Assembly: GCF_003610775.1 (NCBI RefSeq)
Contig: NZ_RAQO01000005.1
Span: 62,001-126,000 of the forward strand
Direction: 5' to 3'
Length of the DNA stretch: 64,000 nucleotides
Source: Alginatibacterium sediminis
Lineage (GTDB): Bacteria; Pseudomonadota; Gammaproteobacteria; Enterobacterales; Celerinatantimonadaceae
Shown here: piece by piece, positions 16,579 through 24,888 of the stretch
How the letters are laid out: each line of letters opens with the position of its first letter
How positions within the stretch are numbered: the first letter of the stretch is position 1
Made by a program: the position numbers and the translations under genes
Notes under the pieces: generated by a model
What the model was told of the DNA's origin: nothing
What the model saw: only the letters and a program-made list of their open reading frames with translations
Database searches by the model: none

Positions 16579-17691
16579 ATGAAAACTCTAAATACCAAAT
16601 TAGCCGCAGCGGCGATTGCTGTAGCAACTTCTTTTACTGCATCAGCAGGTATCGCAATCGTTGACAACGACAGAGGTCGTTTCGCAATTGGCGGCGACGT
16701 TGAATTTGATTTTGATTATCGTTCTCAAAAAAATATTGATTTTGAGTCTGGTGTCAAAGAGACAAACTATGGCCAAGGAGGCCGTATTTTGCTTGACTTT
16801 GATGGTCTACGGACACTTGATAACGGTACTTTTTTACATATGAATGTCGAGTTATTGGCTGAAACCAACGGCAACGCCGCAATTGATAACGCATTTTTAG
16901 CCTTTGGTCAAAATGAGTGGAAAATCCAAGCTGGTCGTTACGAAGCCTATGATATGTTTCCTAAAGGCCAAGACGTTTTCCTTGAGACAACCGGTAATAC
17001 CTCTGATTCACAGTATGGTGAATATGGCTATTTCTATCAGATGAAAGAAGCTCGCGGTCGTGGTGCGGATGCGGGTCAGTTGATGTATGCCTACCAAGCA
17101 GAGGATCTGTATTTTGAGCTTGGTTCGGTGGTTGGTAACCGTGAAGACTTTTTCTCCGAAACAGTTAGAAATATTGCTGAATTTGACGCAAGCAACAAAG
17201 ATGCATTTTACCTGCGTCCAGTGATTGCTTATCAAGCCGGTGATTTTCGTATCTCAGCTGCAATTGAACATCAATTGATTAGTGATGCTTTCGTAATTGG
17301 TGAGAAAGACATCAGTAAGCGGACCGGCTATGGTTTAAGCGGTAATTATGCGGTTGATAGCCTCGAACTTAATGCGAACTTTGCTTACATGGACGCAGTT
17401 GATGAGAAAAACCAATCGCTAGGTCTTACTGCGCTATACAATGGCTTCGGTTTAGGCTATTTCTGGGGCGAAACTAAGTTTGACGATAACCATTGGTTGT
17501 CAGGATCTGAGGGCAAAACCCAAATCCAGACTGGCTACGTTTCTTATGAAATCGCTGACGTAATGGCAGTTGAAGATTTCTTCGTTTATCTCGGCGCCTA
17601 TTATTCTCGCTTTGAAGACAAATTTGAAGGAAGTACAGAGCCAAACATCTCGGATGCTGGCGCACGCGTACGTTTGAAGTACTACTTCTAA
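16579..17691 (+). CDS. Outer-membrane porin 2 of the three-porin array
   Basis: A 370-residue precursor with a signal peptide ending ...FTASA before GIAIVDNDRGRFAIGGD. It keeps the landmarks of porin 1, including FDFDYRSQ, RYEAYDMFPKGQDVFLETT and KEARGRGADAGQLMYA, and ends ARVRLKYYF. It is the most divergent of the three, especially in the extracellular-loop regions around residues 190-220 and 310-330, which suggests a different solute. Its own promoter and terminator make it a single-gene unit. Porin family assignment is solid, substrate unknown. Confidence 0.82.
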   Translation: MKTLNTKLAAAAIAVATSFTASAGIAIVDNDRGRFAIGGDVEFDFDYRSQKNIDFESGVKETNYGQGGRILLDFDGLRTLDNGTFLHMNVELLAETNGNAAIDNAFLAFGQNEWKIQAGRYEAYDMFPKGQDVFLETTGNTSDSQYGEYGYFYQMKEARGRGADAGQLMYAYQAEDLYFELGSVVGNREDFFSETVRNIAEFDASNKDAFYLRPVIAYQAGDFRISAAIEHQLISDAFVIGEKDISKRTGYGLSGNYAVDSLELNANFAYMDAVDEKNQSLGLTALYNGFGLGYFWGETKFDDNHWLSGSEGKTQIQTGYVSYEIADVMAVEDFFVYLGAYYSRFEDKFEGSTEPNISDAGARVRLKYYF

Positions 17692-17730
17692 ACAACACTT
17701 AATTTACAGGTTTTGGCCTGTAACTAAGCA

Positions 17731-17755
17731 AAGGCTCGTTATGCGAGTCTTTTTT
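17731..17755 (+). terminator. Terminator of porin 2
   Basis: AAGGCTCG, a TTATG loop and CGAGTCTT (one G-T pair) followed by T residues. Confidence 0.8.
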
Positions 17756-17837
17756 GTGCTCAAAATTCGCAAAATACCAATTTGTGGCTAATGCTATCTA
17801 GAGCTTAATTGTAAGCCAATACTTAATAAGGACGTTT

Positions 17838-18524
17838 ATGAACAAGTATTTAGCAGAATTAGTCGGCACTTTTTGGTTAGTTTTAGGTGGCTGTGGCAGC
17901 GCAGTCTTAGCGGCAGGTTTTCCAGAACTGGGGATTGCTTTTGTTGGTGTGTCTTTGGCCTTTGGTTTAACCGTACTCACCATGGCTTTTGCCATTGGAC
18001 ATATATCGGGTTGCCACTTAAACCCAGCTGTCTCGATAGGGTTGTGGGCTGGTGGACGCTTTGATAAGGCGGAGCTGGTTCCTTATATTATTGCGCAGGT
18101 CATCGGTGGCGTAGTCGCTGGTGGGGTCCTGTACCTAATTGCTAGCGGTGCTGATGGGTTCTCGCTCAGCGGAGGCTTTGCCAGTAATGGCTATGGTGAG
18201 CACTCCCCGGGTGGTTATAGTCTAACGGCGGCCTTAGTATGCGAAATCGTACTCACGGCTATGTTTTTGTTTGTCATTATGGGTGCAACTGATGATCGCG
18301 CCCCAGCAGGGCTGGCTCCGATAGCGATTGGACTGTGTTTGACCCTAATTCACTTGATTAGCATTCCGGTTACCAATACCTCAGTGAACCCAGCGCGAAG
18401 TACTGGTGTTGCTATCTATGTGGGCGACTGGGCTGTGGGGCAGCTGTGGTTATTCTGGCTCGCACCTATTGTTGGTGCTGTTATTGGCGCAAAACTCTAC
18501 AAAATGATAGCGAAAGCCAACTAA
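17838..18524 (+). CDS. aqpZ: Aquaporin Z
   Basis: A 228-residue inner-membrane channel with six helices and two NPA half-helices: GCHLNPAVS and SVNPARST. The selectivity-filter region [19 protein letters not shown] has the His, Thr and Arg of water-selective AqpZ rather than the glycerol facilitator GlpF. It permits fast water flow across the cytoplasmic membrane. It starts at 17838 with AAGGA upstream. It stands alone between porin 2 and porin 3; whether it shares osmotic or ToxR-type control with them is only a guess. Confidence 0.95.
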   Translation: MNKYLAELVGTFWLVLGGCGSAVLAAGFPELGIAFVGVSLAFGLTVLTMAFAIGHISGCHLNPAVSIGLWAGGRFDKAELVPYIIAQVIGGVVAGGVLYLIASGADGFSLSGGFASNGYGEHSPGGYSLTAALVCEIVLTAMFLFVIMGATDDRAPAGLAPIAIGLCLTLIHLISIPVTNTSVNPARSTGVAIYVGDWAVGQLWLFWLAPIVGAVIGAKLYKMIAKAN

Positions 18525-18549
18525 TAGAATTAGATTATCATCTATTAAA

Positions 18550-18595
18550 AATAAATAAGGATTTGTAAACAAAAGCTTACAAATCCTTATTTATT
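18550..18595. repeat. Perfect 19-bp inverted repeat after aqpZ
   Basis: Arms 18550-18568 and 18577-18595 (core ATAAGGATTTGTAA/TTACAAATCCTTAT) match perfectly around an 8-nt loop, 25 bp after the aqpZ stop. It may serve as a terminator, but the stem is AT-rich and no T run follows. It could also be a regulator site for porin 3. Confidence 0.65.
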
Positions 18596-18718
18596 GTATG
18601 GAAATTTATATTCGTAAAGCCTTATATATCTTATGCTTAGTCTGACCTTTAATCATCAATTAGAGGCACGCAGCTCAAATTAATAACTGCGACACTATTC
18701 TAAGCACAGGATGAAGCT

Positions 18719-19882
18719 ATGAAAAATTCTAAATTGCTACCTAGCGCGCTCGCGCTAGCGTTAATGAGTTCATTTGCAAGCCATGCAGGCATTGCGATTG
18801 TTGATAATGAGCAAGGCCGTTTTGCCATAGGCGGCGATGTTGAATTTGATTTTGATTACCGTGATAAAAAAGGTAACCCAAATCAAACTCCAGAAGCAGG
18901 TCCGAATGACAACAGTTATGGTCAAGGGGGACGGGTACTAATTGACTTTGACGGCCTACGTACACTGGACAACGGTAATTATCTTCGCGTAAATGTCGAA
19001 CTACTAGCTGAAACAACGGGCAATGCAGGTATCGATAACGCTTTTTTTGCTTTTGGCGGTCAAGATAGCTGGATGGTAAAAGCTGGTCGTTATGAAGCCT
19101 TCGACATGTTTCCTAAAGGTATGGATGTATTTTTGGAAACTACGGGTAACACTTCGGATGAGCAATACAACGACGGTGAAGGTTATTTCTATCAAATGAA
19201 AGAAGGCCGCGGACGAGGCGATGCTGCGGGTCAAATCATGTATGGGCATCAACTCAATAATTTCTACATTGAAGTCTCAACACTTATCGGTGACCGTGCG
19301 AGTTTTTTTGGTACAGAATCAACTCATGGTACCCCAACCGCGACTGCAAGCCAGCGCTATTACCATGGGCAAGAGATTTCGGCTGACAAAGACTCATTCA
19401 TTGTTCGTCCAGTCATCTCGTATAAAGTCGGTGATTTCACCTTGTCGGCAGCTATGGAAGCCAATTTGGTTAGTGACGCACTGGTGACCGTTGCTGGAGA
19501 TGTAAGTAATCGCACCGGTTATGGCCTTACAGCGAACTACGATGCAAATGGTGTCAATGCCAATTTAAGCTACGCTTACCTAGATGCATTGAACGAAAAA
19601 GATCAAAGTATCGGTGCAACAGTCACGTGGAATAACATTGGTCTCGGCTATTTCTGGACAGAAAACAAAATTGAAGCGAGTAGTTCTACGACATTAAATG
19701 CGGGAACTGCTGCGGGTCAAACTCTGAATGCAGCCTATGAATTTGCAGATGTCATGACGGTGGAAGATTTCTCAGTGTTTTTAGGTGCTTACCATTCAAA
19801 TTGGGATGACAAAGACAAAGTTCTAAACAATACCTTTGAGAAAGATTCGGGAGCACGTGTTCGCCTAAAATATTTCTTCTAA
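18719..19882 (+). CDS. Outer-membrane porin 3 of the three-porin array
   Basis: A 387-residue precursor with a signal peptide ending ...SFASHAGIAIVDN. The mature protein is very close to porin 1 across its whole length, with GRFAIGGDVEFDFDYRDKKG and the loop GEGYFYQMKEGRGRGDAAGQ, and it ends ARVRLKYFF. Most differences between the two genes are at third codon positions, so the protein has been held constant over a long time. Its upstream region lacks the leader shared by porins 1 and 2, so it is probably expressed under other conditions. A terminator follows. Confidence 0.82.
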   Translation: MKNSKLLPSALALALMSSFASHAGIAIVDNEQGRFAIGGDVEFDFDYRDKKGNPNQTPEAGPNDNSYGQGGRVLIDFDGLRTLDNGNYLRVNVELLAETTGNAGIDNAFFAFGGQDSWMVKAGRYEAFDMFPKGMDVFLETTGNTSDEQYNDGEGYFYQMKEGRGRGDAAGQIMYGHQLNNFYIEVSTLIGDRASFFGTESTHGTPTATASQRYYHGQEISADKDSFIVRPVISYKVGDFTLSAAMEANLVSDALVTVAGDVSNRTGYGLTANYDANGVNANLSYAYLDALNEKDQSIGATVTWNNIGLGYFWTENKIEASSSTTLNAGTAAGQTLNAAYEFADVMTVEDFSVFLGAYHSNWDDKDKVLNNTFEKDSGARVRLKYFF

Positions 19883-19892
19883 TCGTTTAGCA

Positions 19893-19919
19893 AAACAGCC
19901 CAGTTTACTGGGTTGTTTT
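19893..19919 (+). terminator. Terminator of porin 3
   Basis: CAGCCCAGT, a TT centre, ACTGGGTTG and a T run (one G-T pair in the stem). Confidence 0.85.
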
Positions 19920-19965
19920 TGCTTTGACCTTGATACGTATCCACTTAGGAGTATGCATTTAAGGG

Positions 19966-20514
19966 CTAAGGACTAGTATGAAATACTGACAAGCCTTGGG
20001 CCCCTGATATCAATAAGAAATTATCGGATACGCTAACTATTTCTCGGGTCACACCCATTGAAAAACTATGCATTAGTTTAATATGTTCTTGGTCGGATGG
20101 GCTCAAAGCCCGTTGATTTACACCGCGCGATTTAATGACAATATCTTCAGTTTGAGTGAGTAAATGTTGTCCACTTAACTCCCAGTTCGACCGAGAAACT
20201 AGATCTAGTAATACTCTCTCGCTAGTAAATGGTGGACTGGTTTGAAAATGACTAGTAATGGTGAGTTTTTGATTTGGATGCAAAATGAGTTCGCCATGTA
20301 ACTGAGTCCCATTTTCGATGTTTTGCGCAAAACTGTTGATCTCATCCCCATAATCAAAAGCAACCGAGTTGTAGGACCAACGTTTATCTAGAATCTCGCT
20401 CTTTATGCCACCGACACCACGTTGATAATAGCTATATGCCATGAGTACAAAACTTAGAATAAATACTGCGACACAAATGAGTGCTTTTGAAGTGAGTTTA
20501 GTTCCGATTAACAT
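19966..20514 (-). CDS. ToxS-like membrane/periplasmic partner of the adjacent regulator
   Basis: A 182-residue protein starting at the ATG that overlaps the regulator's stop codon; a GTG 12 bp upstream is an alternative. One N-terminal helix (about 10-29) anchors a periplasmic domain of some 150 residues with no motif I recognise. The size, topology and coupling to a membrane-bound winged-helix regulator are those of ToxS or TcpH-like partners, which stabilise or tune the regulator's periplasmic domain. I do not see convincing sequence similarity, so the call rests on position and topology. Confidence 0.5.
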   Translation of the reverse strand: MLIGTKLTSKALICVAVFILSFVLMAYSYYQRGVGGIKSEILDKRWSYNSVAFDYGDEINSFAQNIENGTQLHGELILHPNQKLTITSHFQTSPPFTSERVLLDLVSRSNWELSGQHLLTQTEDIVIKSRGVNQRALSPSDQEHIKLMHSFSMGVTREIVSVSDNFLLISGAQGLSVFHTSP

Positions 20515-21254
20515 CCGATATCCCACGCTTCGAGGTTTTTGAAATATATGTTTGTGCTTCGATTTGGCCGACCAGCACTGGAGTCTCTGGGGTCTATTAG
20601 GCTTAGGCTAATATTGTTACCACGACGAAATATAACCACATTTTTTGAATCTTGCAGTTTGAGCTGTTGTCTGTAGCTATCGGTACAATCCGCGATTTCG
20701 GAAATGTTGTCTAAAAAGTCGTCGGGCTTAACCCCTGATGCATAATAGTTAATTCCTTCAAATTCAACTTTTTGAAATTCAGGTAATCTAAAGTCAGGTT
20801 TAGGGACGAAAACAAAGCTTATAGCTGCAATTATCATACAGGTAGACATGGCCCACATTCCCCACTGCCAAAGGGGGAGATTTAACCTTTTCGAATTAAC
20901 TGCGCCGAGTTGTTCAAAACTGATCGGAGTCGCATCACCAATATAGATATAGCCCTTCTTGGGAACGGTTCGAATAAATTGAGGGGTTTTACTGTCATCA
21001 TTAAGTAACTTTCGCAGATTGGAAATAGCTTGAGTAATACTACTGTCATCAACTTCCAGTCCCTGTTTACGCCAAACTTCTTCCTGAAGTCGTTCTCGGG
21101 TGACAATTTGGTCACGTCGATCAATCAGTATCATCAACGCTTTAGCTTCATTGTTGCCAAGCGTTTGCACTACTTCCCCGTTTTCGTCATATAACTGCTG
21201 CTTTAAGGGCTCAAAGCTCAGCAAATTGGAGAGGCGATAACATGGGGATTGCAT
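20508..21254 (-). CDS. ToxR/CadC-type transmembrane transcriptional regulator
   Basis: A 248-residue protein. Residues about 1-105 form an OmpR-type winged helix with the hallmark ALMILIDRRDQIVTRERLQ, VWRKQGLEVDDSSITQAISN and TVPKKGYIY. A single membrane helix follows (about 132-152), then a periplasmic domain of about 95 residues with two cysteines (DCTDS and the final GC). This is the ToxR/CadC plan: a one-component sensor that binds DNA from the membrane. It lies about 630 bp past the end of a three-porin array, and ToxR classically controls porin genes in Vibrio, so these porins are the obvious candidate targets. Confidence 0.85.
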   Translation of the reverse strand: MQSPCYRLSNLLSFEPLKQQLYDENGEVVQTLGNNEAKALMILIDRRDQIVTRERLQEEVWRKQGLEVDDSSITQAISNLRKLLNDDSKTPQFIRTVPKKGYIYIGDATPISFEQLGAVNSKRLNLPLWQWGMWAMSTCMIIAAISFVFVPKPDFRLPEFQKVEFEGINYYASGVKPDDFLDNISEIADCTDSYRQQLKLQDSKNVVIFRRGNNISLSLIDPRDSSAGRPNRSTNIYFKNLEAWDIGC

Positions 21255-21319
21255 GGAGTGGCCTTTGGTCGCAAAAAATCGATGATAGGGACTAATGCAT
21301 CGAAGATCAATTGTCTAGA

Positions 21320-21994
21320 TCAGGGTTCTTGAGAGTCTTGTTGTTTTTTTAGCTCTCGGCTTTGAAGTTTAGAAAGCTGGTAACTTGGAAAACGGATATC
21401 CAATGCAAGGGCAAAACCACGCAGTGCAAAGGCTAAGCTGCTAGCAATGAGTGTGGCTGTTAAGGGCTCAACTTCGAGATATATGAGAGCTAAATAGGAT
21501 GTCGATCCGGCTAAACAGGCGGTTACATATATTTCTGGATCAAAAATCACTAGGCGCTGCTGCATAATAATATCGCGCAAGACGGAGCCTATGGTACTGG
21601 TCATTACTCCCATCACCACTGCAACCAGTGGTGGAGCTCCAAATAGCATCGCTTTTTGGGTGCCAAGTACAGCAAATAATGCGATACCAGCCGCATCTAG
21701 CCATAATAGAAACTTGTCGAGATGCACCACCCAGTGGGCAGCATAGTAAGTAATTACAGACGCAAAAATACAAATGCTTAAGTAAGCCGGATCCTCAATC
21801 CAAAAAACTTGGTCGATGTTCAGCAATACATCGCGCAGAGTTCCACCACCAATTCCTGTGACCACACCTGCAAGGATGAACGCAAATATGTCTAATTCTT
21901 TTTTTGCCGCACACACAGCGCCTGTGAGTGCAAAGACAAACACAGCGAATAGGCCAAAATTGTAGATGATAGCGTCAAAAGTCGCGGCTGACAT
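21320..21994 (-). CDS. Trimeric intracellular cation (TRIC) channel family protein, UPF0126
   Basis: A 224-residue inner-membrane protein with about seven helices in two repeated UPF0126 units. The first has VTGIGGGTLRDVLL and the second MTSTIGSVLRDIIM, the glycine-rich kinked helices characteristic of this family (YicG and YadS in E. coli). Prokaryotic members form K+-permeable trimers in crystal structures, while some may transport other small molecules. Its ATG follows directly on the TAG of the upstream methyltransferase gene, so translation is probably coupled. Confidence 0.85.
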   Translation of the reverse strand: MSAATFDAIIYNFGLFAVFVFALTGAVCAAKKELDIFAFILAGVVTGIGGGTLRDVLLNIDQVFWIEDPAYLSICIFASVITYYAAHWVVHLDKFLLWLDAAGIALFAVLGTQKAMLFGAPPLVAVVMGVMTSTIGSVLRDIIMQQRLVIFDPEIYVTACLAGSTSYLALIYLEVEPLTATLIASSLAFALRGFALALDIRFPSYQLSKLQSRELKKQQDSQEP

Positions 21995-22921
21995 CTAACC
22001 CTCTATTAGCTTGTTATAACGATAACGTAATACTTTAAGTGCTCGTTCAGGATTAATGTCATCAAAAACACTAGGGTTAGCCACTTGTTCTAGAAATTCG
22101 AGCTGAGGGCAATATTCACTGACTTGAGATTTAAGGTAATCACGACTGAGCTCCGGCGCATTTAGGCATAGTAAAACGTCGGCTTGGTCACTTAACAAGT
22201 CTGGTAAGCGTTTTAATAAGCGAGAATAGTCTTTTGTGGCAACGAAACTGCCGCGTTGATTACTCGGTGGATCGGCAATTAATAGTTCATAAGGCCCAAG
22301 TTTTTTTAGTTTTCCCCAAGACTTAAAAATATCGTGACTTAAGTATCGTACGCCATGGTCCAGTTGGTTGTATTGGTGATTTCTCTTCGCAATATTCAGA
22401 GCACCTTTACTCATGTCGATATTCACAACCTGGCGCGCCTGACCCTTAAGTGCTGCCATTGAGAAACCGCCGGTATAGGCAAACATGTTCAGTACGTTTT
22501 TGTCGGCACTGTGCTCTTGTACCCACGCTCTACCTTGACGCATGTCCAAGAACAGGCCGTGGTTTTGCCCTTTTAGCAAGTGCACTTGAAAGGCTATTCC
22601 GAGTTCGCTAACCCAATGTGGTTCTGGCACCGCGCCACAAATGAGCGTGCTTTGGGCGGCTTGACCACTTTGACGATGTTGGAATACTAAATTAAGAATT
22701 CGAGATGAATCCAGTTGCAGCAAGCGCTGTTCTAAGGCGTCACGAATAGCTTCTAATTCTTGAAATGCCAGCGCTTCAAAGCTAGTGAGTAAAAAAACGT
22801 CCGGATACCAGTCAAGATTTAAGTTATCGCAGTTCTCAAAACGCCCACCGCGTCCGTGAAATAATCGCTGCACGTCATGGCCAATTTCAATAGAGGCAAT
22901 GGTATCTAACAATGCTTGCAT
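21995..22921 (-). CDS. Class I SAM-dependent methyltransferase, RlmI/RlmK-like without PUA domain
   Basis: A 308-residue cytoplasmic protein. The C-terminal half is a Rossmann methyltransferase of the type found in RlmI and the RlmK half of RlmKL: GLFLDMRQGRAWV, NMFAYTGGFSMAALKG (SAM loop) and LLIADPPSNQRGSF. The N-terminal 110 residues lack a recognisable PUA domain. The catalytic cysteine motif of RlmI is replaced by LCLNAPELS. Most likely it modifies an RNA, but the target is unknown. It is followed without a gap by the TRIC channel gene. Confidence 0.75.
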   Translation of the reverse strand: MQALLDTIASIEIGHDVQRLFHGRGGRFENCDNLNLDWYPDVFLLTSFEALAFQELEAIRDALEQRLLQLDSSRILNLVFQHRQSGQAAQSTLICGAVPEPHWVSELGIAFQVHLLKGQNHGLFLDMRQGRAWVQEHSADKNVLNMFAYTGGFSMAALKGQARQVVNIDMSKGALNIAKRNHQYNQLDHGVRYLSHDIFKSWGKLKKLGPYELLIADPPSNQRGSFVATKDYSRLLKRLPDLLSDQADVLLCLNAPELSRDYLKSQVSEYCPQLEFLEQVANPSVFDDINPERALKVLRYRYNKLIEG

Positions 22922-23124
22922 GGCTTCTGTTATTCCGTAGTTGGGTAGCTGGTTTAAACTTGAAGTAGCTTATAGCAATCGCTCTCATTACAAAATCAAG
23001 TCCGCGAAAAAAAGCAGAGTTTCTTCATTTATCGATGTATTGATCATGACTAATTTGAGAAGGCTTGCGCTTTAGGTAATGACTTCCATCGCGTTGCGGT
23101 TGCTAATGGAATAGATATAGCGCG

Positions 23125-23164
23125 AAAACGAAAAAACCCACGCTAGGCGTGGGTTTTTCGTTTT
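23125..23164 (-). terminator. Terminator of tRNA-Phe copy 2 (possibly bidirectional)
   Basis: CCCACGC, a 3-nt loop and GCGTGGG are flanked by A and T runs on both sides, 24 bp beyond the tRNA 3' end. Confidence 0.88.
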
Positions 23165-23188
23165 GAGTTCGGTAACTCAACATAAATA

Positions 23189-23264
23189 TGGTGCCCGGAC
23201 CCGGAATCGAACCAGGGACACGAGGATTTTCAATCCTCTGCTCTACCGACTGAGCTATCCGGGC
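23189..23264 (-). tRNA. tRNA-Phe (GAA), copy 2
   Basis: This is base-for-base the reverse complement of the tRNA at 3879-3954, including the CCA. Identity continues 19 bp upstream, giving a 95-bp inverted repeat about 19 kb apart. Confidence 0.97.
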
Positions 23265-23274
23265 AACGGCGGCT

Positions 23275-23303
23275 ATTAAACGGTAATGACGGTTTTATGT
23301 CAA
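23275..23303 (-). promoter_or_regulatory. Promoter of tRNA-Phe copy 2
   Basis: Read on the minus strand: TTGACA (23303-23298), a 17-bp spacer and TTTAAT (23280-23275), with the same GC-rich discriminator as copy 1 but a consensus -35 box. Confidence 0.82.
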
Positions 23304-23381
23304 GCAGCTTAAGCTAATAATTCTGTATTTTAAGACCGTTTGCCGAACTTATACTCAAGTCGACCAATCTATCAGCAACTT

Positions 23382-24722
23382 CTACCAATGCCACTGCAGA
23401 TAAACACTCTGATAGTTGCTTCCGCCCTTAATACGACCGAATAAGGAAGAGCTTTCGAAAATAGCGCTACGGTGGTGGATACCATAACCAAGCCAAAGCT
23501 CCTTGAGTTCATTTTTTCTGAAAACATCGCCAATACTAATGTCGAGGCTAAAGTCTAAATAATTGAGTAACTTGCTTGCGTTAGCGTAGCCTTTTTTGTC
23601 GACTATTTCGCGTTGTTCCAAGTCACTGATTTGAGACGTATAGGATAGACCTTCTGCAACCCCTAAACGAATTCTCCAAGGTAATGGCAGCGTATAGTAA
23701 CCTTTGAAAGCAAAAACATATTCTAAGAAGCGATCTTGGCCTGCACTTGAATGGTGGTAAGCAATACCAGGCGTTGCATAGACTTCAATTGGTAGTGTAA
23801 GTAGGGTATCACTCAACTTGTGACCATAAAAAAGAGAAGTTAGTTGGTTGTTGTTGAAGTCTTTTTCAGTGTTACCGTGAATGATGTCATCAAGATTAGA
23901 AGGCGTACCCCATGCATGCGCTACACGGACATAACCTGGGTTTTCTGGAATCGGTTTTCCGATGCTTTCGCCACTAAAGCTAATCCCGATACTGCTTTGT
24001 AGCTCATAGTCACTGTCGATAGTCTCCAGACTTCGGGTATTATGTCCGAGGCGATTTACTGCTAGATCGCCAATAACACTAAACTCTTGCCAAATAGGGT
24101 AGCGAAAGGAAGCACCTAATCGCCAGTCAATGTCAGCTTTAGCATTGGTATCGTAATCGGTGGCAAAATTAAGTCCATAAAAGTAATCGTTAAACTCCGC
24201 ACTTTTGATGGTTGCTTGTACGTAGGGAATAGCAATCAAGTTTCCAAATTGCGTTTTCTGACGATACTCAATTTTAGAGTAAGGTAAATTTTGGCTGTTA
24301 CTCATAAGGCTTGCGAGTAAGGCTTTGTCTTGTGAGAACTTGTATTGCCAACGCACACCAACATCAATGCCATTGTCTGACTTTAAATTCTGTACTTCAG
24401 CGGGCATATCAAAAAAGCGGAACTCTGAGTGAAGCGACACAGTATTCGAACCTTCATCCCAAAACTTTATCCCGCCAGCTGCGCCTTCTAAATACAGATA
24501 GTCACCTTCGTAATAAAATAATGGTACAAGATCTTTTACTTTATCAGAGCGAGGTATTACTTCTCCATTTGAGGTTTCAATTTCCGCAAATGGGATATCC
24601 GCGTTACGCAAACTGATACCGAGAAGCCAGTCATCATCACCATTGATATTGATAAATCGGTTGTTGTCGTTCGCGAGGGCTTGTGTGATAAAAATGAGGT
24701 TGAAAATTAGTAGAAAACGCAC
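23382..24722 (-). CDS. MipA/OmpV-like outer-membrane beta-barrel protein
   Basis: I place the start at a GTG (complement of 24720-24722): AAGGAC stands at the right distance, and the protein then opens with a clean signal peptide, RFLLIFNLIFITQALA before NDNN. The upstream ATG extension spoils the signal peptide. The 446-residue product is built of amphipathic strands and ends in WHW, as outer-membrane barrels do. The first half (DWLLGISLRNADIPF, VPLFYYEGDYLYLEGAAGGIKF) resembles MipA/OmpV proteins. The last 40 residues include GYGIHHRSAIFESSS and GGSNYQ, vaguely like lipid A deacylase motifs. Function unknown. Confidence 0.65.
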   Translation of the reverse strand: MRFLLIFNLIFITQALANDNNRFININGDDDWLLGISLRNADIPFAEIETSNGEVIPRSDKVKDLVPLFYYEGDYLYLEGAAGGIKFWDEGSNTVSLHSEFRFFDMPAEVQNLKSDNGIDVGVRWQYKFSQDKALLASLMSNSQNLPYSKIEYRQKTQFGNLIAIPYVQATIKSAEFNDYFYGLNFATDYDTNAKADIDWRLGASFRYPIWQEFSVIGDLAVNRLGHNTRSLETIDSDYELQSSIGISFSGESIGKPIPENPGYVRVAHAWGTPSNLDDIIHGNTEKDFNNNQLTSLFYGHKLSDTLLTLPIEVYATPGIAYHHSSAGQDRFLEYVFAFKGYYTLPLPWRIRLGVAEGLSYTSQISDLEQREIVDKKGYANASKLLNYLDFSLDISIGDVFRKNELKELWLGYGIHHRSAIFESSSLFGRIKGGSNYQSVYLQWHW

Positions 24723-24888
24723 AATAAGTCCTTTTAATTTAGTCCTGCGAATATTAGCGAGATAAGCCTGAAATGCAAGATAAGTCATGCCAACAATGCT
24801 TAAATTAGCGAAGCTCTCATCCAACTAGGCTGTTATAATTAAAAACTAAGGCTTAATGAAAGCGAATTTTGAATGAAAGGTAGTTGCA

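Noticed and set aside
15157..19882. Porin array as a mobile or repeat element
   Set aside because: Each copy has its own promoter or terminator and the copies differ at many sites; no transposase or terminal repeats are present.
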